Part shown: positions 17,574-27,100 of the stretch, in pieces
Numbering within the stretch: the stretch's first letter is position 1
How the letters are laid out: the number at the start of each line of letters is the position of its first letter
Assembly (NCBI GenBank): GCA_009838175.1
Contig: VXSB01000051.1
Span: 1-64,000 of the forward strand
DNA: 64,000 bases
Reading direction: 5' to 3'
DNA from: Chloroflexota bacterium
GTDB taxonomy: Bacteria > Chloroflexota > Dehalococcoidia > Lucifugimonadales > Lucifugimonadaceae
The notes under the pieces: generated by a model
Database searches by the model: none
Seen by the model: the letters and a program-made list of their open reading frames with translations, nothing else
Told to the model about the DNA's origin: nothing
Program-made: the position numbers and the translations under genes

Positions 17574-19067
17574 TCAAAACTCCTCTACATCGCCTGCAGG
17601 CAACTCCAAATCTCTCCTAACAGCCGCCGAAATCCTATTCAACCTCTTCCCGTTCAACTCTTCCATCTGCATCGTGTCAGCGACGATGGCGACTGCAACG
17701 TCGTGGTCTGGATCACCCCAAGCGATCGATGTGCCCATTCCTCCGTGCCCGAATGTCCGTGATTCGACCGGTGCCGCCATACGGTTTGGTTGGTCGTCGA
17801 AAAACCAAACGCCCTGCCCGATGCGCAAAGGCAACATGCTCTCAATATCGTAGGCACGTGCGTGAACCGTGTACACATTCTCCGCGGCTTCCTCGCTCAA
17901 CCAGACTTCATCTTCAATGATCTGTCCACCTCCACAAACCGCGGAATAGAGCTTTGTCAAGTCGCGAGCGGATGTTACGCATGTTGCGCCGGGCGAGACG
18001 ATTTGGTTGTCGAGCAACCAGTCCATCTTTCGCGGCATGTCTTGGTCGTGGTAGTCCGCAGGCACATGAAGCCTTTGAATGCGTCGACGCGCCTCACGGT
18101 CTTCTAAGTCAACCGCGAAACTAGTGTCCGATAGCCCTAAGGGAGATTTGACCTCCCGCTCGAATAAATCGACGAACGTGTCGCCAGTTGCCCGACTCGC
18201 AATCTCGGCGACCAGCAACCCGAATGTGATGGCGTGGTAGTGAATGATTTTGCCCGGTTCGTACTCCAGTGGCATCGAGGCGAGAATGTCGATCATGCGG
18301 CCCCAATCCCCCCAGTCCACATCCCCGCGGCCGAAGTCCCGCGGTAGTCCAGCCGTGTGCGTCAAAACATGTCGCAGCGTGACGCCGGTCTTGCCGCGCT
18401 GTGCAAATTCCGGCCAATACCGCGCGACCGGAGCGTCGATTTCCAAGTTTCCCGCGTCCAACAGCCGCCAAATCGTTGCTGCCGCCATCGCTTTGCCTGA
18501 CGAAAACGCTCGGAACAGAGGCGGTAGTTCGGGTGTCGCTCCAGAGCCATCCTCGGAACTTAGATAGGAAAGCAATTCTTCGCCATCGACGAAAACCGCA
18601 ACCGAAGCGTTTCGATGCAATCCCATCTCTAGCTGCATCTGCAACTCCGCAAACAGTGTGAGCAGTTCGACTTTCGGCTCCGCCAAATGCTTCCGCTCTT
18701 CACCCGCCTTTTCGTCTTGCTTTGCATCCTCGATTGCCGTAGGCGCGATCTCAACCACGACTTGCTGAGTAGCGACGATATCGCGCTCGAAACGAGGATC
18801 GTACAAGGCAGCAGCATCTGCCGCAATCTCCTCAGCGATGTTGCCGAGTCGCGTCTCGTCGACCACTTCGACAACTGATGGTTCGGCCCCCCGTCGCGCT
18901 GTGATTGCCTCTTCCTCAGCCAGCAACTTCCGGTACTCTGCTATCTGAGCTTCGAGCTCATCCAGCGTCGTTCGGATCTTGGAGATACCATCCAAAACCG
19001 AGGGCTTATCTTCACCCTCCGGTTGTATCGATGCTTTGTCTATCTGGTGAGGGTGTTCTTGGGACAA
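17574..19067 (-). CDS. Serine hydrolase, beta-lactamase/EstB-like, with N-terminal extension
   Basis: Residues ~150-490 form a class C beta-lactamase-fold serine hydrolase. The SxxK motif is Ser189-Lys192 in FSSGK, the Tyr motif is HYHA near 277, and HGG occurs near 441. These enzymes are usually esterases or peptidases. The first ~150 residues are an acidic, probably coiled-coil extension (LDELEAQIAEYRKLLAEEE) that is not part of the family fold. No signal peptide is present, so the enzyme seems cytoplasmic, unlike true beta-lactamases. It is convergent with the polA operon, ending 17 bp away. Confidence 0.85.
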   Translation of the reverse strand: MSQEHPHQIDKASIQPEGEDKPSVLDGISKIRTTLDELEAQIAEYRKLLAEEEAITARRGAEPSVVEVVDETRLGNIAEEIAADAAALYDPRFERDIVATQQVVVEIAPTAIEDAKQDEKAGEERKHLAEPKVELLTLFAELQMQLEMGLHRNASVAVFVDGEELLSYLSSEDGSGATPELPPLFRAFSSGKAMAAATIWRLLDAGNLEIDAPVARYWPEFAQRGKTGVTLRHVLTHTAGLPRDFGRGDVDWGDWGRMIDILASMPLEYEPGKIIHYHAITFGLLVAEIASRATGDTFVDLFEREVKSPLGLSDTSFAVDLEDREARRRIQRLHVPADYHDQDMPRKMDWLLDNQIVSPGATCVTSARDLTKLYSAVCGGGQIIEDEVWLSEEAAENVYTVHARAYDIESMLPLRIGQGVWFFDDQPNRMAAPVESRTFGHGGMGTSIAWGDPDHDVAVAIVADTMQMEELNGKRLNRISAAVRRDLELPAGDVEEF

Positions 19068-19098
19068 GGAGTGGGCTTTACTGACGCTATGCCGCTGT

Positions 19099-19815
19099 TC
19101 AGCCCTTCGCGGCCGGGATGTTTCGGATGTTAAAGGTGTCTTGTAGTTTGTTCATCCCTTCCATCCAGCTGGCTTGGGTCTCCTGAGACCACGTCGGATC
19201 GAAATCGGGATATTTTTCAAGCACCTTGAACGCCAATTCTCGCATCGCAAGACCGGCAGAGTCCAATTCGACATCCGCCGTCAATTCCGGCTCTCCAGCC
19301 TCTTCCACGCTCGTCGAGCGTGCCGCGATGCGCTGGGTTCGCGACGTAGAACGCGACCGTGCTCCTGATTTGCGGTTGGATATCAAATACGGAGAGAGCG
19401 CAACCCCAGCGTGCCTTGCGGCGTGGATGAAGAATGTTTCGCACTTGATCAGCATCGATTCCGTACAGCCGAATTCCCGCATAGCTTCACGGAATTGCGC
19501 TTTCGTGGCATGTTCCAAATCGAGTCGGAATACGGGGATGTAGTAGCTCTTCAGGACTTCTTCCAGAACCTTATGATGCTGTTCGCCTTCAGTTCTGGCC
19601 AGTTGGTAAAGCGCCTCGCTCGGTCGCCCGTCCGCATCAACGAGTTTTAACGCCCGCAATGCGCTGGTTATCTGCGAAGTCGCAGTTCCGGAAAATTTGG
19701 AATCGAAAACGGAACGGTCGATTCTATCTGGCATACTGATCGCAAGCGATTCCAGAAAAGTTCGGAATGTGCGATAGGGGACGTATGGAGGGACGATGTT
19801 GGTTTCTGAAGCCAT
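19099..19815 (-). CDS. DUF5343 family protein
   Basis: This 238-residue protein resembles the DUF5343 family: VPPYVPYRTF at the start, a segment of winged-helix character ending in SALRALKLVD, and a helical middle part. The function is unknown; related proteins often occur near defence or mobile genes. A basic Arg/Ser-rich linker (about residues 148-168) separates it from an acidic C-terminal helix. It is divergent from a ParB-like gene, about 207 bp separating their proposed starts, and lies 31 bp ahead of the serine hydrolase gene on the same strand. Confidence 0.65.
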   Translation of the reverse strand: MASETNIVPPYVPYRTFRTFLESLAISMPDRIDRSVFDSKFSGTATSQITSALRALKLVDADGRPSEALYQLARTEGEQHHKVLEEVLKSYYIPVFRLDLEHATKAQFREAMREFGCTESMLIKCETFFIHAARHAGVALSPYLISNRKSGARSRSTSRTQRIAARSTSVEEAGEPELTADVELDSAGLAMRELAFKVLEKYPDFDPTWSQETQASWMEGMNKLQDTFNIRNIPAAKG

Positions 19816-20022
19816 GATTTCAAACTGAGATTCTGGTTTGAACTCTTGGTAGCAGTCAGTATACGGCAGTCATTTTCCAAATGCAACCCGAATGTCGGAA
19901 TCTTCCGTTTCCCTTATGGACAAGCTAAGGACAGTTTCTTTTCAAAGGTTTTTTTGGAATGCAGAATTTCACTTATCACGACGTTGCAGGCAGCCTGGGG
20001 GCTGAAAAAAGGGCCGTTTGAG

Positions 20023-20985
20023 ATGCGAATCGCGATAGAAAACATCCTTCCAGATCCGGAACGACAAGAATATGACCGAACCCACCGAGCGTGGGCTCGG
20101 CGCCGACGTCAGCGACGAATGCCAGTCGTCCTTGCCGAACATGGTAAGTTCTACCTGCTGTGCGGACACAACGCAATCGATGCGGCGCAACGTGCTGGCG
20201 AGGACATCGTTGAGTGCATAGTTCGCCAAGGCGTTTCAGATGAAGAGCGTGAAGAGTTTCGCTTGGCGGACGAATACTTCTCTTCGCTTCTGCCACCCAT
20301 CAAGATGGCGGAATCGTTCATCAACTACCGGGAAAAGTACCACGTTACCCAGCAGGAGCTTGCGCGCCGAACGGGAATAACTGCTGGAACCGTGCATCAT
20401 TACGAGAGTCTCCGCAAGACGCTCGCACCGAAATTGCAGGACCACGTCGACCGCGGCGAGCTGACGTTCAAAGAGGCGCGGTGCATCGCAGACATCGACG
20501 GTCATCAGCGACAGGAAGAGTTGGCGCAACCATTCATCGATTCGAGGCTCAGCAGTGTCCATGTCGAAGAGTTGATTTCCAAAGCTAAGGCCAACCCGTC
20601 GATGGAATCCGCTGATCTGATCGCCGAATACGTGGTTGACGAACCACCAGTGGTCGAGGAGCGGCCCGTCGAAATCGTGACCGACGGAGCGATGGAGAAC
20701 GGTCACAACCAGATCCACGGCGAAAGGCTGAACGGGCGTTACGAGAACGATTTGGAGGGAATGCAGGAGGACGCGTTCCTGTTGGCGGGCAGTCTGGAGA
20801 AACTGGCGAGCGCAGAGATACCGGAGTACCGGCGCCTTCGTTTGGTCAGCACACTACGAATACTGTCGAGTCGACTGAACATCGCATTGGATCACCTGAA
20901 CCGATACAAGGCGAACGGTTCATCGAACGGGAGCAGCAGCAATGGTAGCCGTTCACGTTTCGCCCACGCGGTAAAAGTTCGCTGA
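20023..20985 (+). CDS. ParB/Srx-fold nuclease-like DNA-binding protein
   Basis: From the ATG at MRIAIENILPDPERQ the product has 320 residues. Residues ~1-80 look like a ParB N-terminal domain, with LCGHNAIDAAQRAG in place of the GERRxRA CTP-binding patch of chromosomal ParB. A helix-turn-helix follows (QQELARRTGITAGTVHHYE), then a charged linker, a helical segment and a Ser/Gly/Asn-rich tail. A longer frame opens 177 bp upstream, but the extra sequence does not look conserved. It may be a regulator or a partition-like protein of a former mobile element. No parA accompanies it. Confidence 0.7.
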   Translation: MRIAIENILPDPERQEYDRTHRAWARRRRQRRMPVVLAEHGKFYLLCGHNAIDAAQRAGEDIVECIVRQGVSDEEREEFRLADEYFSSLLPPIKMAESFINYREKYHVTQQELARRTGITAGTVHHYESLRKTLAPKLQDHVDRGELTFKEARCIADIDGHQRQEELAQPFIDSRLSSVHVEELISKAKANPSMESADLIAEYVVDEPPVVEERPVEIVTDGAMENGHNQIHGERLNGRYENDLEGMQEDAFLLAGSLEKLASAEIPEYRRLRLVSTLRILSSRLNIALDHLNRYKANGSSNGSSSNGSRSRFAHAVKVR

Positions 20986-21443
20986 ATCGTCGGCAAACAT
21001 CCGACACAAGAGTCATATTCGTAACTAGACGAGAAGGTGAAATATAATCAGTAACATCCGCGCGTAAATCTTCTAAATCCAGAGCGCGGCATCATTTTTC
21101 GACGGCTGGGCGACCATTCGGCATGGACCGCCCAACACATCGCTGTCGAGACGGCCTGAAAAAGTTCCGATCCAGTGAACTCAGGCCGAACGCGAGGACG
21201 GGGTGCTTTCAAGCCTCCTTAAGCACCCCCTTCCTCGTCGCCAAATCGGCGACCCTAAACCCAACCGATTTCGGCGTTGATCTGATTCTAGCGAGACAAT
21301 GTCTCGCCGACATCGACGTTCGTTGCAAATCGTCTTGAACTTCCGCTGGCATGGTATAGGATTGCTTCAATCGCCAGCGATACGGCTCAGCAAACTCCGC
21401 TGGCATGACAATCCAATATCGAGTACCCAGGTGATGCCGAATC
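20986..21443. other. 458-bp gene-free region with stem-loops
   Basis: No credible gene is visible. It holds a strong stem-loop at 21200-21229 (GGGGTGCTT paired with AAGCACCCC), flanked by imperfectly complementary GCGAGGA/TCCTCGTCGC, which may end the ParB-like transcript. Near the right end, 21343-21379 contains CGCTGGC and GCCAGCG arms enclosing a second GATTG/CAATC stem, and CCGCTGGCATG is repeated again about 55 bp later, just before the dehydrogenase gene. Confidence 0.5.
21200..21229. terminator. 9-bp stem-loop, possible terminator
   Basis: Perfect arms GGGGTGCTT and AAGCACCCC enclose a 12-base loop about 215 bp after the ParB-like gene. No long T-run follows. It might instead be part of a small RNA. 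Confidence 0.4.
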
Positions 21444-22544
21444 ATGCTTGAGAGATTTCACGTTCCGGAAGATGAAGCCGTCCGCGTAATGCCCGACCGG
21501 ATGCGCGATGCTACCAATACCATCTTCAGCGCAATGGGACTGTCCGATGCGGACGCCGAGTCGTCGACCGACGTGTTGATGTACGCCGATTTGAACGGGG
21601 TGGATACGCATGGCGTGTCGAACATGTTGCGGATGTACGTGCAGGGCTATCAGGCCGGCAACATCAATCCGAACCCCGAGATGCGGATCATCCGGGAGTC
21701 GAACGTAACGGCATCTTTTGACGGCGATGGCGGATTGGGTCTGCACCAAGCGCCGCGGGTGATGGATATCGTCATCGAGAAGGCGAAGGAGCATGGCATG
21801 GCAGCGGCCACGTTGATGAACTCTGGGCATCTCGGAGCGGCAGGATATCACGCGGTGCGGGCTATCGATCACGACATGATCGGCGTCTGCATGACTGGTG
21901 GCGGCGGTTTCGCTATGTTGCCGACATTCGGGGCTGAGCCGCGTTTCGGCACGAACCCGTTGGCGTGGGCCGTTCCGGCACGGAACCAGCCATACTTCAT
22001 CTTCGATGCGGCTACTACGCAGGTCGCTGGAAACAAGATTCGCCTATTGCAACGGATGAACGCGCCGATTCTACCGGGTTGGTTGGCACGTGACGACGGT
22101 TCTCCGATTATGGAAGAGGAGGAAGTGCCAGAGGAAGACATCCGGGGCGAGCGAAGGCACTGGTACATGTTGCCGTTCGGTGGGACACGTGAGATGGGGT
22201 CGCACAAGGGCTACGCGCTCGCCTGCATCGTCGACATCATGACGAGTACGCTATCCGGCAACGGTCCTGGTTTTGTTACGGAAGGCGGCGGACACTTCTT
22301 CTCAGCGTACAGGATTGATGCATTCACTGATCCTGACAAGTTCAAGGACGATATGGATTTGTTCTTGGATGGTCTTGCGACGACACCGCCGGCGCCGGGG
22401 CATGATCGGGTGGTGTATCCGGGTTTGATCGAGAGCGAGGAGCGGACGGATCGAATGGAGAACGGGATTCCGTATCATCCTGAGGTGATGGAGTGGTTTG
22501 ATTCGATCAATGCGGAGTTGGAGTTGAACCTTCAACTGCCGTAA
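21444..22544 (+). CDS. Ldh2 family malate/L-lactate/ureidoglycolate dehydrogenase
   Basis: The 366-residue protein belongs to the Ldh2/MDH2 oxidoreductase family, which reduces or oxidises 2-hydroxy acids with NAD(P) using a fold unrelated to classical LDH. Typical signatures are GVDTHGVSN near residues 52-60, NSGHLGAAGYH in the middle with the catalytic His, and GTNPLAWAVP. MGSHKGYAL near residue 255 is also conserved. The M20 peptidase gene begins 2 bp after its stop, suggesting a catabolic pair. Substrate not determinable. Confidence 0.9.
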   Translation: MLERFHVPEDEAVRVMPDRMRDATNTIFSAMGLSDADAESSTDVLMYADLNGVDTHGVSNMLRMYVQGYQAGNINPNPEMRIIRESNVTASFDGDGGLGLHQAPRVMDIVIEKAKEHGMAAATLMNSGHLGAAGYHAVRAIDHDMIGVCMTGGGGFAMLPTFGAEPRFGTNPLAWAVPARNQPYFIFDAATTQVAGNKIRLLQRMNAPILPGWLARDDGSPIMEEEEVPEEDIRGERRHWYMLPFGGTREMGSHKGYALACIVDIMTSTLSGNGPGFVTEGGGHFFSAYRIDAFTDPDKFKDDMDLFLDGLATTPPAPGHDRVVYPGLIESEERTDRMENGIPYHPEVMEWFDSINAELELNLQLP

Positions 22545-22546
22545 AG

Positions 22547-23881
22547 ATGCCCGGATCGGAGCAAAACAAGGTTCCGTCGGCCGTTGAGCTGCTTCAGCGA
22601 CTGATTCGCTTCGACACTTCTAATCCCCCTGGCGACGAGCGTGAGTGTGCGCTTTGGTTGAAAGCGTTGCTGGATGAGCATGGTGTCGAAAATCGTCTAT
22701 TGCATCCCGCAGGATTGCCGAATCGGTTGAATGTGGTTGCTCGGGTACCGGGTCGAGGCGATGCTCCGCCGTTGCTGTTGCAGGGGCACACCGATGTGGT
22801 GAGCGTTCATGGTCAGCGATGGAGTATGGATCCGTTCGGCGGTGAGATCGCGGATGGTTGTGTTTGGGGGCGTGGAGCGGTCGATATGAAGGGCGGGTTG
22901 ACGATGATGCTTCATACAGTTTTGCGTGCAAAATACTCGGAAAATCCGCCTCCGGGGGACATTATCCTAGCTGCAGTGGCTGATGAGGAGCTTGGTGGAC
23001 GTCAAGGGGCCGCGTTTTTGGTGCACGAGCATCCCGAGTTGTTCGCGGGCGTGAAGCACGCTTTGGGCGAGTTGGGCGGGTTCACAGTGCATGTTCGGGG
23101 CCATCGGTTCTACCCGATCATGGTGGCGGAAAAGCATATATGTCGGATCCGCGTCACGTTTGTCGGTCAGGGCGGCCACGGTTCGCAGATCCACAAGAAC
23201 ACGGCGATGAGCCGCGCGGCGCGGGCGTTGCGACGGATGGAGCGTCGTCACCCGCCGTTCAGGCTGGTCGAGGCCACGCGAGCGATGCTCGAAGCGATGA
23301 GCGAGGTGATGCCGAGACGTGAAGCCATTGCCCTTCGTATGGCGATGAATCCGAGGTCGATCGGCGTCGCGCTCGGCCTTATGGGTGAAAAGGTGGGTAG
23401 GATGATGGAGCCAATGCTCAGAGATACGGTTTCACCGACGATTATCGACGGCGGAGTTCAAGAGAATGCGGTGCCGTCAGAGGTGCAGATTTTGTTGGAT
23501 TGTCGGCTGTTGCCGGGGTCGACGCAGTCAGATATCGTGCGGCAGGTGATGTCGTTGGTGGGGGAAAACGCCGAGATTCAGGTGGAGCGTTACGAATCGG
23601 GGCCGCCGACGGTGGATATGTCGCTGATCCCCTATCTTGGAGGGCTGTTGGAGCGAGCAGACCCGGGCTCAAAAGCGATCCCCTACATGGTCGCCGGCGG
23701 CACCGACGCCAAGTGGTTCCACGAACTCGGAATCGACACCTACGGCTTCACCCCCATGCGCCTACCCGCCGACATCGACTTCATGGCCCTCTTCCACGGC
23801 CCTGACGAGCGCATCCCACTAGACGCCCTAAACTTTGGCACAGCCCTAATGCACGAGGCGGTGGCGGGTTATCGGGGGTGA
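22547..23881 (+). CDS. M20 family metallopeptidase (ArgE/DapE/ACY1-like)
   Basis: The 444-residue protein has the two-zinc M20 active site: His81 and Asp83 in GHTDVV, Asp113 in GRGAVDMKGG, the Glu147/Glu148 pair in ADEELGG, and a late His in LFHGPDER. A dimerisation domain sits between about 185 and 330 (GQGGHGSQIH). M20 enzymes remove acyl or aminoacyl groups from amino acids and small peptides. It follows the Ldh2-family gene at once and is likely cotranscribed. The last third switches codon style slightly toward C-ending codons. Substrate unknown. Confidence 0.9.
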   Translation: MPGSEQNKVPSAVELLQRLIRFDTSNPPGDERECALWLKALLDEHGVENRLLHPAGLPNRLNVVARVPGRGDAPPLLLQGHTDVVSVHGQRWSMDPFGGEIADGCVWGRGAVDMKGGLTMMLHTVLRAKYSENPPPGDIILAAVADEELGGRQGAAFLVHEHPELFAGVKHALGELGGFTVHVRGHRFYPIMVAEKHICRIRVTFVGQGGHGSQIHKNTAMSRAARALRRMERRHPPFRLVEATRAMLEAMSEVMPRREAIALRMAMNPRSIGVALGLMGEKVGRMMEPMLRDTVSPTIIDGGVQENAVPSEVQILLDCRLLPGSTQSDIVRQVMSLVGENAEIQVERYESGPPTVDMSLIPYLGGLLERADPGSKAIPYMVAGGTDAKWFHELGIDTYGFTPMRLPADIDFMALFHGPDERIPLDALNFGTALMHEAVAGYRG

Positions 23882-23919
23882 TTCTGGAAGGGGGTAGAGG
23901 TTGCAGGCGATATGCCGCT

Positions 23920-24014
23920 CATGCCGGAGTTTTGCCGCTGTGGCGGCATATTTCGGTGTTCGGCGGCATGTTGAAGGGGAATCATGCCGCTGTCGGCGGC
24001 AAAACTCCGGCATG
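23920..24014. repeat. 95-bp cruciform-forming palindromic element
   Basis: Two perfect 19-bp inverted arms (23920-23938 and 23996-24014, beginning CATGCCGGAGTTTTGC) enclose 57 bp that itself contains GGCGGCAT/ATGCCGC pairs. Each arm also abuts a small GCCGC/GCGGC hairpin. It lies between two convergent genes and is followed by a T-rich stretch, so it could serve as a two-way terminator; it could also be a non-autonomous mobile element. Confidence 0.75.
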
Positions 24015-24120
24015 ATTAGTTTTTGAGCAAGTTCAAAAAGTTGTGTGGAGCAGGATTGAAGAGATTTAGGAATGCGCGGGGTCAGATGTTGGGGTGTTAC
24101 GAGGATGGTTATGAAGCAGA

Positions 24121-27100
24121 TCATTGTCCGCTGATCGCTGTGAGCTTGATCGTGTAGCTCCCCCAACCTCGGTCTCGATTTGCGTCTAGCTTGATGCGGT
24201 AGGTACCGTCTCCGGGCGGGTTGAACAATATGCGGGTGGTCTTATCGTCTAGGGTGATGCTATCCCATGCGAGTTCCTGAATGTGGGTCTGCGGGGAATC
24301 GATGTATATGATCTTTGCTCTGGAGTGAAAGAGAGTATCGCGTTCGATGTCGATGTAGTAGGTTGTGCCTTGTTCGGCATCGAATCTGAACCAATCCTGA
24401 TCCCTCCAAGCGATCATCCCGTCCAGGGCGTCGCCGGGCGATATGAGGGTTGCATCGTCGTACGTGTCGGGGTGGTCGTCTTTGTAATCGGATAGCGTCA
24501 CGATGATCGAATACCGAGCCAATCTGTGCCAAGAAGGCTTAACAACGACGTAGTGCGTGCCCGAAACGGGCGCAGTCCAAATGATGTCGTCAACATGAAC
24601 TTCATTCGCGATTTCTTCACCTTCGGGATCAAGGAGGACCAACGCGACGCCACTCTCGCCTCCGCGATCCAAGTCAATTAGGTATTGCTCGCCTTCGGTT
24701 GCTTCGAATTTGAAGAAATCAGTATCGTCAGGCCAACTCATTTCTCCGTGTGTTATCGAGTCGAGTTTCAAATGGGTTGCCGTTTGCAGGTCGTAGCCGT
24801 GGTCGTCGTCTTGGAGACGATTAAAGGTCAGCTTATATGCTCCGAAATCCTGGTCATATCGGCGTACGAACGCGGCGATATAGAACGTACCGGTGCTCTT
24901 GGCTTGCCACTGGAATTCGTTGCCGAAGTAAGGATTCAACCTGGTACGTTCAGCGTCCAGTAGATTGAGTTGCGGACGCTCGATTGTAGGGGAGGTCACT
25001 TTCATGCTGTACACCTCCCCGACTTCGGCGTGGAAGGCAAAGAAATCCACATCACCAACGACCTCGAACTCCCCTTCAATCTCAACGCTCGTCGTTATGA
25101 CGTGGGCATCGACTGGATTGTTGCCGAAATCGTCTTGATACTCGGTTCGCGTCAGTTCGACCGAATACTTCCCAATTGAGGCGGCTTTTACAACCAAGTA
25201 GTGAGTTCCGGCGCGGACGGTTCGCCAGATTCGTTGCACTGTTTGATCGTTGTCAAGCTGGCTAAGGTCCCAGTCAACGTCTTCAACAGTCCCCCAAAGA
25301 TACTCACCCTGAATTGTGTCGTATAGATCGACTTCGACTCGATCCAAAGCATCGTGGTTCAACGTCAGTCGAATCACATCTCCGTCTTCAGCTTCGATTG
25401 CAAAAACGTCGACATCATCAGAGTTGTCAATTCTTCCATGCACGGGAACGGAGGATTGAACGGCAGTTGGTTGGTTGTAGTCATTCCCATGATCGTCGGA
25501 TATTTCCGTCGGCTGGATCGAGAATAAGTAGGAACCGGTTGCGGTGGAGTAACTTCCATAGTCATAGCCGTCAAATGTGCTGGCAATTAAGTAGTATTCG
25601 CCCGAAGCTGGGGCGGTCCAGACAGTATCGAAATCTCGGGCGGCGTTCGGATCCGAAGATTCGTAGATGCACCATTCCTCTTCGACTCTGAAATCGCCGC
25701 TTTCCCTTTCCATTACATAAAGACACCCATTTGCCAGCGATTCAAGGGCCCAACGTATTTCGAATGATTGTGGATGTTGTGTAGCAAGGCGAAACACGTC
25801 GTAGTCCCCGGCGATGTTGATGGAACCGTTAATCGATTCACCAAAGGAGACATCGTAGGCGGTTGCGCGATCGTTGCCGAAGTCTTCGAACTCGATGGTT
25901 TCGACAGTCATCGAGTAATCGCCGCCCAAAGCGCGATTGCCGAATAGCGTAATGTAGAACTCGCCGCCGTGCCATGTCTGGAAGGTCGTCTCTCGTTCGT
26001 GTCTCGGTTGCGAAGTGGGTTCAAGCGTTAGGCACTCGGGGTGTCCCCATTCCGGTCCCCAGTGGGTGCGCGGCACAATAAATGGGCTTATGTGAAGGGG
26101 GTTGAAGTACCGCCGGGTGTTCGGATCATGGCCGAAAGAGTCTCGGATCTCGGTGTTCACTGTGAGTTCCGGTGGGAGGGATAGCTTCACACGGAACGCG
26201 CTTCCCGGCTCGGTCTGGAGCCGGAACACATCGCGATCACCATAGCAACTTATGCTCCCCTGTACGGTCTGCCCAATAGATATCGACGTAGCGGACGTGT
26301 TCTCGTCGCCGTGCTCATCGAGGAAATCGGCCAACTCAACTTTCAGTGTGTAATCTCCAAGGATTCGTTCCACTTCTCGATCCCAGTCAGCCTGCACTTT
26401 TACATAGTGAGGACCTGCGACTTTCGGTCGCCATAGTGTGCGAGTTGCATAGCTGAACCTACCGATGATTTCAGGGTTGCCTTTCGGGTCGATGACTTCC
26501 ACAAGCGAGGCGTATTCTTGTTCAGAATTGCTGAGGACGTGTATGGCGAAGTTTTGATCTTTTCGAGCATCGAACTTGAAGAGGTCGGCGTCGCCGTGAG
26601 TGCCGATGCTTCCATCTATGGGTTCTCCGAAGGTGATTTGGGTCGCGCCTTCAAGATTGTCGGCATGGTCGTCGGTGTAGTCAGATTCGAGTGCTCTGAT
26701 CAAGTAGCGTGCTTCGCCAGTCTGGAATGCTTGCAAGTAGTGGTCGCCCGTGGTTTGTGCTTGCCATCGGAACGGGGCAGGTTCCAAGAAATATGGAGGG
26801 GTGCCGTTGTATCTGGATTCCAAGAAGTCGATCGATTCGGGAGTGTAGAGAGCTAGGCTGAGGTTGTAAATCGGATCCAGAAAGAAGATTTCGTAAGCAG
26901 TGCGGGCGTTGGCCTTGAATTTGAGGAGACGATCGCCTTTGACTATCTGTCCGAGGGAGATTTCGGTAGCAACATCAGTTGCACCTGTATCGTTGGGTTC
27001 GACTCTGAGTGTGTACTCGCCGGTGCGATGGAACGGTGCGAGTCTGATGTAGTACTCGCCTAACCTGGGCGGGGCGAATAAGACTCTAGAGCGATAGACA

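Noticed and set aside
19846-20022. N-terminal extension of the ParB-like protein (59 residues)
   Set aside because: It has no family resemblance and lies in the likely divergent promoter region.
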